The notes: generated from the letters alone by a model not told the origin. A stretch of DNA of 64,000 bases from Lacunisphaera limnophila (GCF_001746835.1 NZ_CP016094.1:1302001-1366000), one strand, 5' to 3'; counted from the first letter of the stretch, positions 15,899 through 24,957 are shown. Program-made: numbers and translations.

Positions 15899-16492
15899 CT
15901 ATCCCTTTACACTATCGCGCCTAAGCGGTTTAGGAAGAAACGCGTCAATCTCGCCGTCCGTGAACGTGAGGTCTTCCCGGTATTTCAGGGCCTTCTGCGC
16001 CTCGGCGTAGGCGTCAGAATTGGTCGGGGGCGATGAGGCATACGCGGTGTGTAAATCCTGGAGCAATTGATCCCGCTCGGTTTGGAGTGCTTCGATTGGT
16101 TTCTCGCCCATAGCCAGATCGGTCAGCAACGAGAAATACTTCTCCCGGATGAGCCAGAGCTCGCTCGCGGCCTGCTTGTGCTTCTGGGCCAGCTCACCGT
16201 GGTCGAAGTTTTTGGTGTAGGCGTTGAGGGCCAGGAGCGCCGTTGATAGGCACGCACCAATAACGGTGGGCGCCTTGCCGGCGCCGAAAACTGTGGCTAG
16301 GAACCCGCCGGTGGTGAGGGCGGCCAGGACGATCTGCGTGACCTTAATACGGTTCAGTCTGGCAAGGAGGATGTCCGCACATTTCTCGTGCGTTTTGTGG
16401 CTATAGACGACGCGTCCGAAACACTCCCGCAACTGCGCCTCCAACACCGCCCGCGAATGGGGGCTGTCTTCAGTCTGGGAATGAGGTTCCAT
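15899..16492 (-). CDS. SLATT-domain two-helix membrane protein, putative CBASS effector
   Basis: Predicted inner-membrane effector of 197 residues. SLATT proteins (SMODS- and SLOG-associating 2TM domain) are encoded next to nucleotide cyclases and are thought to damage the membrane when activated by a cyclic nucleotide. The N-terminal helix VLEAQLRECFGRVVYSHKTHEK is followed by two hydrophobic segments (about residues 50-70 and 74-92) and then a long cytoplasmic helical region (ELAQKHKQAASELWLIREKYFSLL), the typical SLATT order. The start at 16492 overlaps the CD-NTase stop by 23 bp; an earlier ATG at 16537 would overlap by 68 bp. The overlap implies co-translation. Confidence 0.85.
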   Translation of the reverse strand: MEPHSQTEDSPHSRAVLEAQLRECFGRVVYSHKTHEKCADILLARLNRIKVTQIVLAALTTGGFLATVFGAGKAPTVIGACLSTALLALNAYTKNFDHGELAQKHKQAASELWLIREKYFSLLTDLAMGEKPIEALQTERDQLLQDLHTAYASSPPTNSDAYAEAQKALKYREDLTFTDGEIDAFLPKPLRRDSVKG

Positions 16493-17345
16493 AGATTTCG
16501 CGCCACTTCTGCTTGGCTGACCACTCTTGCTTGGCACTGTCGTAGGCTATGGCTTCCTTGGCAAGGTTGCAGGCACGGCGTGCCTTGTATTGGAACAGAC
16601 CCTTCCCGTAAACGTAGGCCCCGCTGCCCGGGGCGCGCCACCACTCCTGCTCGCTGTCCTGATTGGCCATCCAGTCGAACACGTCCCGGCTGAAGAAGTC
16701 GTAGTAGAGGTAGGACTTGTCGCGATACTGGTAGTTCTCGATGAACTGATAGGCGAGGGTGTCGATCAACAGGCCGCCGATCGGGACATCCCACGTCTTC
16801 TTCCAGGCGCGCAACATTCGGGCGAGGCGGACGAGATTCCCGTTGGTCGCGTCATTGCGTTCCTTGATGGCCGCAATCTCCCTCCGTGGATCCGTTGTGC
16901 GCCAGCTTCCACCATTGTTCGAGTCGGGGAAGGTGTAAGTGTCGTTGTCGTTCACAAACACCGGCACCACCTCGAAGTTTACCCCGTCGTCAAAAGGGAC
17001 AACGATTACCTGCCCGTCGGCGCGGATGGAGGTGACAGAATAGGTCTCCTTGATGGATGATCGAACGGCCTGCAACAGGGCGGCCTGCCCATTGCCCGTG
17101 TGTGCGTTGTATTGGTGATAGAGCGCGTTCGGCAGCTCGAAGACCATGTCCACATCGCTGAACCCGTCGATGGCCGTGTTACGCCCGTAGGAGCCAACGT
17201 AACGGCTGTGTGCCGCATCAGAATCTGTAGTCCAAAAGTCAGTGTTCAGCCGGCGCGTAATCCGGTGGTATCGGTATGAAATGTCATCTCCCTTGGTGAC
17301 CGTCTGATTAGCGCAAAAAGAGGTGAACCATTCGGCGAGGGGCAT
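16470..17345 (-). CDS. CD-NTase (SMODS-type cyclic oligonucleotide synthase)
   Basis: Putative infection-activated enzyme of 291 residues that makes a cyclic nucleotide signal. The catalytic nucleotidyltransferase motif is intact: Gly51-Ser52 of GSYGRNTAIDGFSDVDMVF with metal-binding Asp64 and Asp66, and an acidic third position in FDDGVNFEVVPVF (Glu125). The C-terminal part is helical. I chose the ATG at 17345; the frame is open to 17447 but the extra residues are basic and unlike the family. With the overlapping SLATT gene it forms the minimal cyclase-plus-effector layout of type I CBASS. It lies between tniQ and the left transposon end, on the same strand as the tns genes. Confidence 0.9.
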   Translation of the reverse strand: MPLAEWFTSFCANQTVTKGDDISYRYHRITRRLNTDFWTTDSDAAHSRYVGSYGRNTAIDGFSDVDMVFELPNALYHQYNAHTGNGQAALLQAVRSSIKETYSVTSIRADGQVIVVPFDDGVNFEVVPVFVNDNDTYTFPDSNNGGSWRTTDPRREIAAIKERNDATNGNLVRLARMLRAWKKTWDVPIGGLLIDTLAYQFIENYQYRDKSYLYYDFFSRDVFDWMANQDSEQEWWRAPGSGAYVYGKGLFQYKARRACNLAKEAIAYDSAKQEWSAKQKWREIYGTSFPD

Positions 17346-17472
17346 GGTGGTAGAGCATGTGCGCTGCTGGAGCAGCTTGGGTTTGTGCTTTACCGCGTGG
17401 CCCCGCGGATGTCTCTCGTGTATCCTGCGGTCGCCAGAAAGTGTCAAAATGAAAGCTCTCGGTCCCGACCTC

Positions 17473-19200
17473 CTAACCCGCGGCCCGCCCCATCACCGCG
17501 GAATCGGTTTCTGGGCCGGTCGCCACAGCCAAACCATACAACGGGTGGTCCGTGCCACCCGGGCACTTCCAGCGGGCGCCTACCAGCACATAGCCCATGG
17601 CCCGCAGGAGCACTGGATCTCGGCAATTTCTGTCAACGGTTGCCCGGTCGCGCACCCGATAGGGCGGGAAGTCGGGGTGGAGTTGGCGGATCACCCTGAT
17701 ACGCCGGAGGGTGAACTCTTCCGTCGTTTCCGTCTGCCGCCGCATCTCCTGTGCAAGGCGGGGCATTTTCTTATACATGCTGACCCCCATCGACGCCCCG
17801 AAGGGCAGGAACGAGATGAACGACGCGGAGCAAACCCTCCTGAACGGGCGGGCCGCCCTGATGCGCGAGGCAAAGTGGGGCAGCTTGCCGATGTATTCCT
17901 CTTCGCGAGCCCGCCAGTCAACCACGTCGCCCCGGCGGCGTTTCTGGGAACTGAGCCGTTTGCGAACCCAGGTGCGATCGTTGCGACCAAGCCATCTGAG
18001 TGCGGTTCGCCATTGGGTCGGGGTCACCCTCGACCTGCCGCTGCACACCGTCTTGCGGTGGCGCGTTCGTTTCATGCGGTATGCTTTCGCCCGCTCCGCA
18101 TTCGGAAGCCGAGGGATCGGCAAGCCCTCCATATTCGCTAGGCCGAGCAGTCGCACGATGCCAATTCCAAGATCGGCTTTCAGTGCGTTCATCGTCCAGG
18201 CCGGATCGAACCACCGCTTGCGCAACTGTTCGCGAAGCCTGTCTTCGCTTTGCTGTGCGTTGGCGGGGGCCCGAAGCCTGACGGTCTCGAGGCGGGCGTG
18301 GATACTCTCCATCGACAGGTCCAAGAATCGCATCACGAGCAGGTGCATGCGAAACGAACGATGATTGGCCTTGTTCTTCACCGTTTGGGCGGGCCAGGCC
18401 GAGGCGTCATTGGGGTCGAACAGCAGGTGCCGCTGGGCCCACTCGTGCTCGCTGCGCTGGGCAAAGAACTGGTGAAGGAATTCGGTCCGACGCAGCTGGC
18501 CGCCCTGTAGCAACCCTCGTCGGTCGAGTTGCTCGTGGTAGAGCAGCCGAAGTCGATCTGGGTCGATCGGTCGTGGATGATTGCGCAACATCCACTGCAC
18601 GTCCCGCGCATAGATCACATCTATACCATCCGGAGTCCGCGGCCTGCGAACGCTGACCGCGTCATCGGCGACAGGGTAGTCAAACTTCCAGAACTGGCCG
18701 GGCACGAATTGCGATACCTCGAGCGGCTCCCCGTGATATGGGCAGCACACGACGCCAGGCACCTGATGGATACGTCGCCACCAAGTGTGCCCGACACGGC
18801 GCAGGTCCCCGGCGCGACACTTCGCGCAGAAGTTCAGATGCCGAAGTCCATCCTGCGCCGGATCGCGATGCCACTTGAGGAGGTTCATTGCCACCGCCCG
18901 ATCGCCCCGCATAGCCACCTTGACCCGCTCCGCCAGCTCGGCGGGCATGAGAAAGGCCGCGATCGGAAACATGGTGTGGCGATGGATCAGGTCTTCGGCG
19001 GTCAACCCCACCCGTGAGCCGATGGTCCGCGTGAGGGCTTCGATGCCGCACGGGAACTCGAACGGGATGACCAGCCGAGGATTCCCAAATAGGTGCTGGG
19101 CGAATTGGGCTCGGCTGGGCCCAATTAGGCCCCCGTAAATACGCGCCAGGAGGCTGAACAGCGGCTCGTCCTCGTGGGGACCTTCAATATACGAGATCAT
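17473..19200 (-). CDS. tnsD: TniQ/TnsD-family target-selection protein
   Basis: Target-site selector of 575 residues, about the length of Tn7 TnsD. The N-terminal TniQ domain (DEPLFSLLARIYGGLIG) leads to a zinc motif: Cys125 and Cys128, then Cys152/Cys153 and His156 (PGVVCCPYHGEPL). The long C-terminal half is basic and rich in helix-turn-helix-like segments (TPTQWRTALRWLGRND), as expected for the part that reads the attachment site. The ATG overlaps the tnsC stop by 4 bp. The location of the element suggests that this protein recognises the 3' end of gnd; this is inferred from position. Confidence 0.92.
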   Translation of the reverse strand: MISYIEGPHEDEPLFSLLARIYGGLIGPSRAQFAQHLFGNPRLVIPFEFPCGIEALTRTIGSRVGLTAEDLIHRHTMFPIAAFLMPAELAERVKVAMRGDRAVAMNLLKWHRDPAQDGLRHLNFCAKCRAGDLRRVGHTWWRRIHQVPGVVCCPYHGEPLEVSQFVPGQFWKFDYPVADDAVSVRRPRTPDGIDVIYARDVQWMLRNHPRPIDPDRLRLLYHEQLDRRGLLQGGQLRRTEFLHQFFAQRSEHEWAQRHLLFDPNDASAWPAQTVKNKANHRSFRMHLLVMRFLDLSMESIHARLETVRLRAPANAQQSEDRLREQLRKRWFDPAWTMNALKADLGIGIVRLLGLANMEGLPIPRLPNAERAKAYRMKRTRHRKTVCSGRSRVTPTQWRTALRWLGRNDRTWVRKRLSSQKRRRGDVVDWRAREEEYIGKLPHFASRIRAARPFRRVCSASFISFLPFGASMGVSMYKKMPRLAQEMRRQTETTEEFTLRRIRVIRQLHPDFPPYRVRDRATVDRNCRDPVLLRAMGYVLVGARWKCPGGTDHPLYGLAVATGPETDSAVMGRAAG

Positions 19201-20627
19201 GAGGGATGGGCGACTACTCCGAGGGCTTCAAGGACCGACAGTGGATCACTTGCTTTGGCGGCCTTCTTCATTTTTCCCGCCACTGTTTCTTCGCTCCCTG
19301 AGGTGATGGTGACCAGGGACGGGGCCGATGACTCCATGCCCGCCACCGGTTCGGCCCCGACTCGCTCGGTCTCAACACGCGCGATCTCGTTGAACGCTTC
19401 GTTCATCGTCTTCGCGACCTTCGCAATGTCCTTCGCCTCGGGGGTCTTGCCCTTCAATTCAACGAGGCGGTCCTGCACGGTGTAGAAAAGGAGCTTGGAA
19501 GTTTCCCTCAGAACGTCGGCGGTCAGGCGCTCCTTCTTGCGCCCGAAGAGCCGCATCTGGGACAGCAAGAACAGCTTCACGGCTAGGTCTGGAATGCCCC
19601 CGGAGAGTTCCAGCACCACTGCGGAGAGCCCCGCCAAGGGATCCATCTCCGAAACGTATAGGTAACGCGCCATCTGGCCGAAGAAGGCGTCCCACACCTT
19701 GCCGGCCACAAACGGCGTGTATGGAGGGATCTCACTCAGGAACCGACGCGACGCAGCCAGGTTCTCCTTCAGTAAACCCGCCGTGGCAGGGGTTCCTATC
19801 ACCACCACGGCAACACCGATGCAGTTCATCATCCGGACGAAGTAGTTCAGCGCCCTGCGCGTGCCGTCGTGTGCAGCCTGAATCAACTGAAACTCATCCA
19901 CCACGAACAGGCCCACGTTGTATTCCTGGCAGAGCTGGAAGTAGAGGCTTTGGATGCGGTTACCGGTGGCCCGGTCTACGCCCCAGTCGCGCGCCAAGGG
20001 AATGCTCAGCGTCTGTTCCGCCTGGTCGAATATCTCCAGTCCGAATGACTTCAGGGAACCGTCCTGGAAGAGGTTGAGCCAGAGGCAAGGCAACTGCGTG
20101 AACGCTACACGCTCTTCATTGACGATATAGGCCTGCTCGATCACCGGACTAAAGTCCCTGACCGCGAAACCCAACGAGAGCGTCTTCCCGGTGCCCGGGG
20201 GGCCAATGGCGGCCGCGCCCAGTGGTGGCATAAACGCATAACGTTGGGGAAGCTGCCGCCCCTCCTTGAGGTCCTTCCGATCGCGGGCCACTTGGCGGCG
20301 ATACTTCGGGTCCAGCGGATTCCGATACTTGTAGCTCTGTCGGATGAGCAGATCGACCTCCTTGACCGCTGCCATGTGCGCAATCCCCGGCAGGAAGAAC
20401 TCGCGGAGAACGAATGCGGCGTGCGGGCGGAGGTGGGCGGGAAGGCTGCGATCCGCCGGATCATAGGCGGGCTTCACCGTAAGCAGGTCTCGAATCTGCT
20501 CCTTGGAACGAACCGGTCCCAAGGCACCGATGAGCGGATTGCCGCGATAGGCGGCAACTGGATCGTCCAGATTCAGGTATTCGTCGGGCGTGTCGATGGG
20601 CCGCACTTTACCCCGGTTAGCGCTCAA
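19197..20627 (-). CDS. tnsC: TnsC-family AAA+ ATPase, transposition regulator
   Basis: ATP-dependent adaptor of 476 residues that links the target protein TniQ/TnsD to the transposase. Walker A is GPPGTGKT at residues 142-149 and Walker B is GLFVVDEFQLI with Asp244-Glu245. Sensor-1-like VVVIGTPATAG follows. N- and C-terminal extensions flank the ATPase core, as in Tn7 TnsC, where they touch TnsD and TnsA/B. It overlaps the stop codon of tnsB by 4 bp at its start and the start of tniQ by 4 bp at its end, so the four proteins are probably made by coupled translation. Confidence 0.94.
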   Translation of the reverse strand: MSANRGKVRPIDTPDEYLNLDDPVAAYRGNPLIGALGPVRSKEQIRDLLTVKPAYDPADRSLPAHLRPHAAFVLREFFLPGIAHMAAVKEVDLLIRQSYKYRNPLDPKYRRQVARDRKDLKEGRQLPQRYAFMPPLGAAAIGPPGTGKTLSLGFAVRDFSPVIEQAYIVNEERVAFTQLPCLWLNLFQDGSLKSFGLEIFDQAEQTLSIPLARDWGVDRATGNRIQSLYFQLCQEYNVGLFVVDEFQLIQAAHDGTRRALNYFVRMMNCIGVAVVVIGTPATAGLLKENLAASRRFLSEIPPYTPFVAGKVWDAFFGQMARYLYVSEMDPLAGLSAVVLELSGGIPDLAVKLFLLSQMRLFGRKKERLTADVLRETSKLLFYTVQDRLVELKGKTPEAKDIAKVAKTMNEAFNEIARVETERVGAEPVAGMESSAPSLVTITSGSEETVAGKMKKAAKASDPLSVLEALGVVAHPS

Positions 20628-22885
20628 GAGGCGTCCTCCATCATCTCGGCGATTTCGGACTCATCCTCGGCCTGAAGTTCGGCGAGGGAGGCCGGAGGCT
20701 GTCCGGCGCCCGACGGCGGCGGCGTCACACCCTGCGCTGCGATCTGGTGCTTCTGGTCGGCCAGGTTCTCCGCGCGATCAGATTTATCGCGGCGACGTTC
20801 TGCCACGGAGCCGCGCACAGCCTTGGTTTTCGCCATGGCGCCCTCGATGATTTGTTGCTGCTCGCACTCGTGGGCAATGTCGCGCACCTCGTTTTCGCCC
20901 TCATATAGTGCCTTTGCCACCGCGCTCGTCGCCTTCTCCCCTTCGTAGTCCGCAACACTCCACGAGGCAAATCGCTGGGAACGCGGCGCCAGTTGCATCT
21001 TCACCAAATCCTCCCCGTCGTGGAGGTAGAACCACGAGTAGCTCGCCGGGTGATAGGTCACATCGACACGCCAGCTGCCATTCTCTGCCGCATTCGCGCA
21101 CCAGTCATTGAATTTCGGCAGCGTCCCGGGGACGGGCTCATAGAACATTTCCCCGTATTTCACTCCGTCGCGTGTTAGATCCGCCTTCGCGGTCGGCAGG
21201 CACCACCGCATGAGCGATTCCATGGGCCAGGTCTTGCGACGCCCGGCGCGGTCCGTGAGCCCAAAGTCCCACAAATTGCGGGCCGAGGGGACCAGACCCG
21301 CCGCGATCATCTCCGGGGTGCGCGGGTAGTCCTTAATGACGTGGTAGTGCGTCTGCAGAATCCACGAGATAATGAGCCGATTGCTCTCGAAGTAGTCCAT
21401 ACACGCGAGTGCCACCGGGCTCTCGTCGCCGCGTTCTTTGGGCCCGTTGGTGTGGCCGGGAACGCTCTCGGCCTTTTTGGCGAGCGCAGAGTTATAGGCC
21501 TCGACGAGGCCTTTCAGGTCGGGCCGGAAGGCTGGCACGATCGTGAGGCCGCGAATTACCCGCTTCTTAACCAGCATACCGTTCTTGTAGTTCGCGCCCG
21601 CACCGTCTTCGGCCAACCGGGTGGGCAAGCACGCCGATACCCACTCATTGGGGCCGATCTTCCGGCCGTAGCGGGCACACAACTGGACCTTGTCCTCAGC
21701 TGCGGATAGCAAGGCCAAGCTCACGGCATCATAGCTCTCGTTGCCGAGATGGAGGTAGAATCCTACTATCATGTGGCTGAACGCATCCGTCACCAGATAG
21801 AGGACCGCCTTCTTCTCCAAGGGTAGCCGTGTGTCCTGGTGGACCAGATGCCAGTCCAACGGGGTGGCATCGACGAAGAAGACCGCACCCGGTCCCCCTA
21901 CCTTCGACGCGGTCTTTTGCCGCCGGCGGCGCAACCAAAGCTCGAACCTCCGTTCGCCATAGAGCTTCCGCAGGAGCATCTCAAAATCATCGTCGAGTTC
22001 CGACCAATAGCAGAATTGCTTGTAGGATGGGTAGCTGCCCGTAGGGAACCTGGCTAATTCCCCGTCTGAGGGCACACCATCACTGCAATCGAGGTCGAGG
22101 AACAGATTGCCCACAGTGAGCTTCCACGCCCGCCGCCGCTTCCCCGCCGTTGAACCTGCGAAGAAATACTTCCGAGACCCGGCGATGATCTTCTTCACGT
22201 CCATGTCCAGCACGACGTAGGCCTTCCTCCCGTCCAGCCTCGGCCGCCCCGCGGGGTTCCTCAGCACACCGGCTTCGGTCGCCATGTTCACCCGGGCCCC
22301 CAGGCCAATACCCTTGAGGCGACGAAACCACCGACCGGCCAGCGCCTGGGGCGACATACCGCCCTGCAGATACCGGATGAAAATCCGGAATAGGTGTGCA
22401 GGTTCCACATCCCGCTCTTGCGAGATACGGCGGATGACAGGCCAGCGCGTTTTGGCGAGCAGGGCCTCGGTGTCCATGTCGATCAACGGCTGGATTAGCT
22501 GCGTGTTCTTATCCATCCGGGCGAGCTGTGCCGGCGACAGCTTGCCGTCGGGGACGCGCATAACTGCGAGCGGCTCCACGTCAGTGGGCAACCACTCGCC
22601 CGTTTCCACGAAATGCGCTGCCTGCTCCACCGGATAGAAGCACTCGCGTGCGCGCGGGTCCTCGGTCGAAATCACGACCACATGTTCCTTCATCACAGCG
22701 AGGACGCGCATGTAGAATCGCTTGGGCATCCTGACTCGCTGCTTATTCGCCCCGCGATAGGCCTGCCGGATTCTGTTCTCGAGCATCAGGACGGTCTCAG
22801 TCCGTCTCTCTCGATAGACCTGTCCTTCAATAAAGGGGTGGGTGATACCGGCGGGGATGGCGGGAAGGGTGTCAGTCATGGTCAA
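20624..22885 (-). CDS. tnsB: TnsB-family DDE transposase
   Basis: Catalytic transposase of 753 residues that binds the end repeats and joins 3' ends to target DNA. The retroviral-integrase fold is recognisable with the DDE triad Asp339 (VFFVDATPLDW), Asp427 (RLAEDGAG) and Glu462 (LKGLVEAYNSAL). N-terminal residues 1-220 contain the helical DNA-binding modules and the Mu-type C-terminal barrel follows the catalytic core. The far C-terminus is rich in charged residues (QAEDESEIAEMMEDAS), where Tn7 TnsB contacts TnsC. The start codon overlaps the tnsA stop by 4 bp. No frame breaks were seen, so the enzyme appears intact. Confidence 0.94.
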   Translation of the reverse strand: MTMTDTLPAIPAGITHPFIEGQVYRERRTETVLMLENRIRQAYRGANKQRVRMPKRFYMRVLAVMKEHVVVISTEDPRARECFYPVEQAAHFVETGEWLPTDVEPLAVMRVPDGKLSPAQLARMDKNTQLIQPLIDMDTEALLAKTRWPVIRRISQERDVEPAHLFRIFIRYLQGGMSPQALAGRWFRRLKGIGLGARVNMATEAGVLRNPAGRPRLDGRKAYVVLDMDVKKIIAGSRKYFFAGSTAGKRRRAWKLTVGNLFLDLDCSDGVPSDGELARFPTGSYPSYKQFCYWSELDDDFEMLLRKLYGERRFELWLRRRRQKTASKVGGPGAVFFVDATPLDWHLVHQDTRLPLEKKAVLYLVTDAFSHMIVGFYLHLGNESYDAVSLALLSAAEDKVQLCARYGRKIGPNEWVSACLPTRLAEDGAGANYKNGMLVKKRVIRGLTIVPAFRPDLKGLVEAYNSALAKKAESVPGHTNGPKERGDESPVALACMDYFESNRLIISWILQTHYHVIKDYPRTPEMIAAGLVPSARNLWDFGLTDRAGRRKTWPMESLMRWCLPTAKADLTRDGVKYGEMFYEPVPGTLPKFNDWCANAAENGSWRVDVTYHPASYSWFYLHDGEDLVKMQLAPRSQRFASWSVADYEGEKATSAVAKALYEGENEVRDIAHECEQQQIIEGAMAKTKAVRGSVAERRRDKSDRAENLADQKHQIAAQGVTPPPSGAGQPPASLAELQAEDESEIAEMMEDAS

Positions 22886-23742
22886 GCGACCGCACGAAGC
22901 GGCTCTATGGTTGCATCGGGAAGGTAGGCCCCACGGAGATCCAGTGGGAGGGTTCCTTTGAGAGTCAGGTGGTAAGCGACAGAGAGGGCGGTGCCCCGGG
23001 GCAGGCCCAGGGCGGCATCACATCGCGAGCATACCGTGCGCAGGGGGGCGCCGGTGCGTAGGTGAGGGACGATCCAAGCCGTGGCGTCACGGACAACGAT
23101 GGCATCGCAGGGCAGGCGACCCACCTCCGCGAATTCCATGACCAGCTCCATGTTCGCGATGAGCTGTCGTGGCAGGCGGGTATCGAGGATCAGCGACCAT
23201 GGGATGCGTCGCTTCGTCCAATACGCCTGCTCGATGGCGAGTTTCTCGATCACCCGCTCCGTGAGGTCCTTGGCCTGTTTCACGGCATAAGCATGTCGCT
23301 GGAGCATGCCACCGGGTCGCTCGAAGGTGACGACCAAGTCGGTGGACATGATGATGTCCTGCTTCTTGCCGCCATGTGCGACGGCCGGGTGATCCACCTG
23401 CAGCTCGAACGCGATTTCGCGCGTCAAGGCCGGTTCCAGGGCAAACTGCTCCGCGAGGTTCACTACCCCCATTCCCGGGGCGTGAAACATCAGGTTCGTG
23501 TCGAATTCCGGGGTGGATACCGGGTGCATAACCCGGTTCACGATCCACGACCCAAACATCGTCCGGAAGCCGAACGACGGGAAGTCCACGACAGTAAACA
23601 GCGGCTTGTATTGCTCAGGCGGGGCCTCAAGGAGGCACTTGCCCCTGGCGATGACGCACTTCGTGTAGTCGCGCGCCAGAAAGTAGGGATGGAAACGCCC
23701 GCTCATGATGACGGGCGGAGCAAAACGGCAATGCCGTCGCAC
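22882..23742 (-). CDS. tnsA: TnsA-family endonuclease
   Basis: Restriction-like nuclease of 286 residues that cuts the 5' ends, so the element would move by cut-and-paste. The catalytic core shows Asp135 (MSTDLVVTF) and the AVKQAK strand with Lys155 (HAYAVKQAKDL), preceded by Glu-rich REIAFELQVDHP; this fits the E-D-(Q/V)xK site of TnsA. The PSFGFRTMFGSWIVNRVMHPVSTPEFD region matches the N-terminal TnsA fold. A CSRC pair lies near the C-terminus. First gene of the tnsA-B-C-tniQ operon. The start at 23742 is uncertain; an ATG at 23706 (MSGRFHPYF) is equally good. Confidence 0.9.
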   Translation of the reverse strand: MRRHCRFAPPVIMSGRFHPYFLARDYTKCVIARGKCLLEAPPEQYKPLFTVVDFPSFGFRTMFGSWIVNRVMHPVSTPEFDTNLMFHAPGMGVVNLAEQFALEPALTREIAFELQVDHPAVAHGGKKQDIIMSTDLVVTFERPGGMLQRHAYAVKQAKDLTERVIEKLAIEQAYWTKRRIPWSLILDTRLPRQLIANMELVMEFAEVGRLPCDAIVVRDATAWIVPHLRTGAPLRTVCSRCDAALGLPRGTALSVAYHLTLKGTLPLDLRGAYLPDATIEPLRAVA

Positions 23743-23947
23743 CGATATTGGTTTTTCATTGGCCTATAGCCACTTATCGTGGCTGGACAGGGTTCTGTTC
23801 AAGATGCGCGCTCACCCGGCACGACATCTCTGCCGGCCGTAAGCACGCCCGTCCGCGCAGTTTTCTTGACTGCGCAATAGTGCCGGGCCAACTTCCACCC
23901 GTCGAAGCTCGTAACTCCGACAGATAGGTTTCAGCCCGTCACGCCGC

Positions 23948-24023
23948 CACGTCGCAAGACGTGATGGTAATCAGGTTGAACAGGCCGACGGATCGCTCTT
24001 CTCGATTGAGCCGTCGGCCTGTT
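23948..24023. repeat. Two hairpins upstream of the tns operon
   Basis: The first is CACGTC-GCAA-GACGTG at 23948-23963. The second has 13-bp arms AACAGGCCGACGG (23979-23991) and CCGTCGGCCTGTT (24011-24023) followed by TGCTTTTG. They lie in the 297-bp gap before tnsA, just past the stop codon of the leftward gene at 24040. The second may end that message, insulating the tns promoter. No CRISPR-like repeat or transposon end is present here. Confidence 0.6.
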
Positions 24024-24039
24024 GCTTTTGTGAGGTCGG

Positions 24040-24537
24040 TTAGGCTGCCTTCAGCTTATAGACGTGGGCGCCTCCCTTCTCGCCCTTAGAGGAAATCTCG
24101 AACAGCCGTTCGGTTACTCTGAGATGGTAAAGCTCCTTGCTGTAGCGGCCACTGACAATCTTGCCTGCCGCCGCGGGATAACGTTCTTTGATGTAGTCCC
24201 TGACGTTCTGAAGCGTGAACGGCTGCGTCTGCGAGCGAACGGCCTCCCGGATGATGTCCTTTACCGACTTCGCGGCTCCAAGCCCCACGGATCCGTTTGC
24301 CACCTTTGGTTTCCCCCGACTCACACCTTTTGTAGAACGTGAGCGAGCGCCCCCGCCAACTTGAGCCGCTCTGCGCGCCGGCCGGGGAGTCACCGTCGCC
24401 TCGAACCGATGCTTCCCGGGGCCTGCCGTGGCCTCCCCGCCACCTCGGAGCACCTCGATCGCGGCATTGCAGCGACGGACAAAGCTGTCTCGTTTCGCTT
24501 CAATATCCCGGATGATAGCCTCCATTTGATCGGACAT
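24040..24537 (-). CDS. Unrecognised protein with predicted C-terminal winged-helix domain
   Basis: Protein of 165 residues, start ATG 24537. Residues 1-30 (MSDQMEAIIRDIEAKRDSFVRR) look like a short coiled coil. A basic, low-complexity linker rich in Arg, Lys and Gly follows. The last 75 residues (VKDIIREAVRSQTQPFTLQNVRDYIKERY, then VSGRYSKELYHLRVTERLFEI and a basic hairpin ending YKLKAA) have the pattern of a HARE/winged-helix DNA-binding unit. I do not recognise the family and give no function. It lies between the tns operon and the XRE gene, all leftward. Confidence 0.65.
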   Translation of the reverse strand: MSDQMEAIIRDIEAKRDSFVRRCNAAIEVLRGGGEATAGPGKHRFEATVTPRPARRAAQVGGGARSRSTKGVSRGKPKVANGSVGLGAAKSVKDIIREAVRSQTQPFTLQNVRDYIKERYPAAAGKIVSGRYSKELYHLRVTERLFEISSKGEKGGAHVYKLKAA

Positions 24538-24552
24538 GGACGCAAGCCTATG

Positions 24553-24672
24553 CCCCTCCCAAGGAGGGCTGACAAGCACGAAACGGATACCCCTCCCAAG
24601 GAGACCCATCAGCAGCTGAATGGGTCTCACGACCAGACCACTCCCAACGAGGTTTCCCCTAGAGGGGAAACC
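24553..24672. repeat. Cluster of short repeats and palindromes
   Basis: Direct copies of CCCCTCCCAAGGAG at 24553-24566 and 24590-24603; a 9-bp stem GAGACCCAT/ATGGGTCTC at 24601-24628; and a perfect 22-bp palindrome with arms GGTTTCCCCT and AGGGGAAACC at 24651-24672. All lie in the 173-bp gap between two leftward regulatory genes and may hold a terminator for the XRE gene and control sites for the next. Confidence 0.65.
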
Positions 24673-24710
24673 GAGGCCATTGAATTCTCCAAAACCCAGA
24701 CTGGCGGGGC

Positions 24711-24947
24711 CTAGCGCCGGAAGAGTCGCTCGATCGGCACGCGGAGGGCCGCCGCCAAGGCAATGATCTCCACGTCCCGCACCAGCCGCTCCCGGTTCTC
24801 GATCCTCGCCAGGGCCGAGCGGTCCAGCGAAACGCCGCGAATCTGTAGCTTCGCCGCCAAGGCCTCCTGACTTAGCGGCACACGCGCCGCGGCACGGAGC
24901 TTCCGGATCGTCGGACCGATGACGTTCTTGGCGGTGCGCTTAGGCAC
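24711..24947 (-). CDS. XRE-type helix-turn-helix regulator
   Basis: Small DNA-binding protein of 78 residues, essentially one HTH domain: IRKLRAAARVPLSQEALAAKLQIRGVSLDRSALARIENRERLV, with the recognition helix at SLDRSALARIEN, followed by IIALAAALRVPIERLF. Such minimal XRE proteins are usually repressors of neighbouring accessory genes. It is divergent from the gene at 25021, and two matching TGTGA/TCACA dyads lie in the 73-bp gap between them, so it probably represses itself and the rightward genes. Confidence 0.85.
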   Translation of the reverse strand: MPKRTAKNVIGPTIRKLRAAARVPLSQEALAAKLQIRGVSLDRSALARIENRERLVRDVEIIALAAALRVPIERLFRR

Positions 24948-24957
24948 GGGGGGTGTT

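Noticed and set aside
15725..24039. A CRISPR-associated transposon or a smaller element ending near 23.8-24.0 kb
   Set aside because: No cas genes and no direct-repeat array were seen, and no copy of the end repeat lies in the gap before tnsA. The only matching terminus is at 48500.
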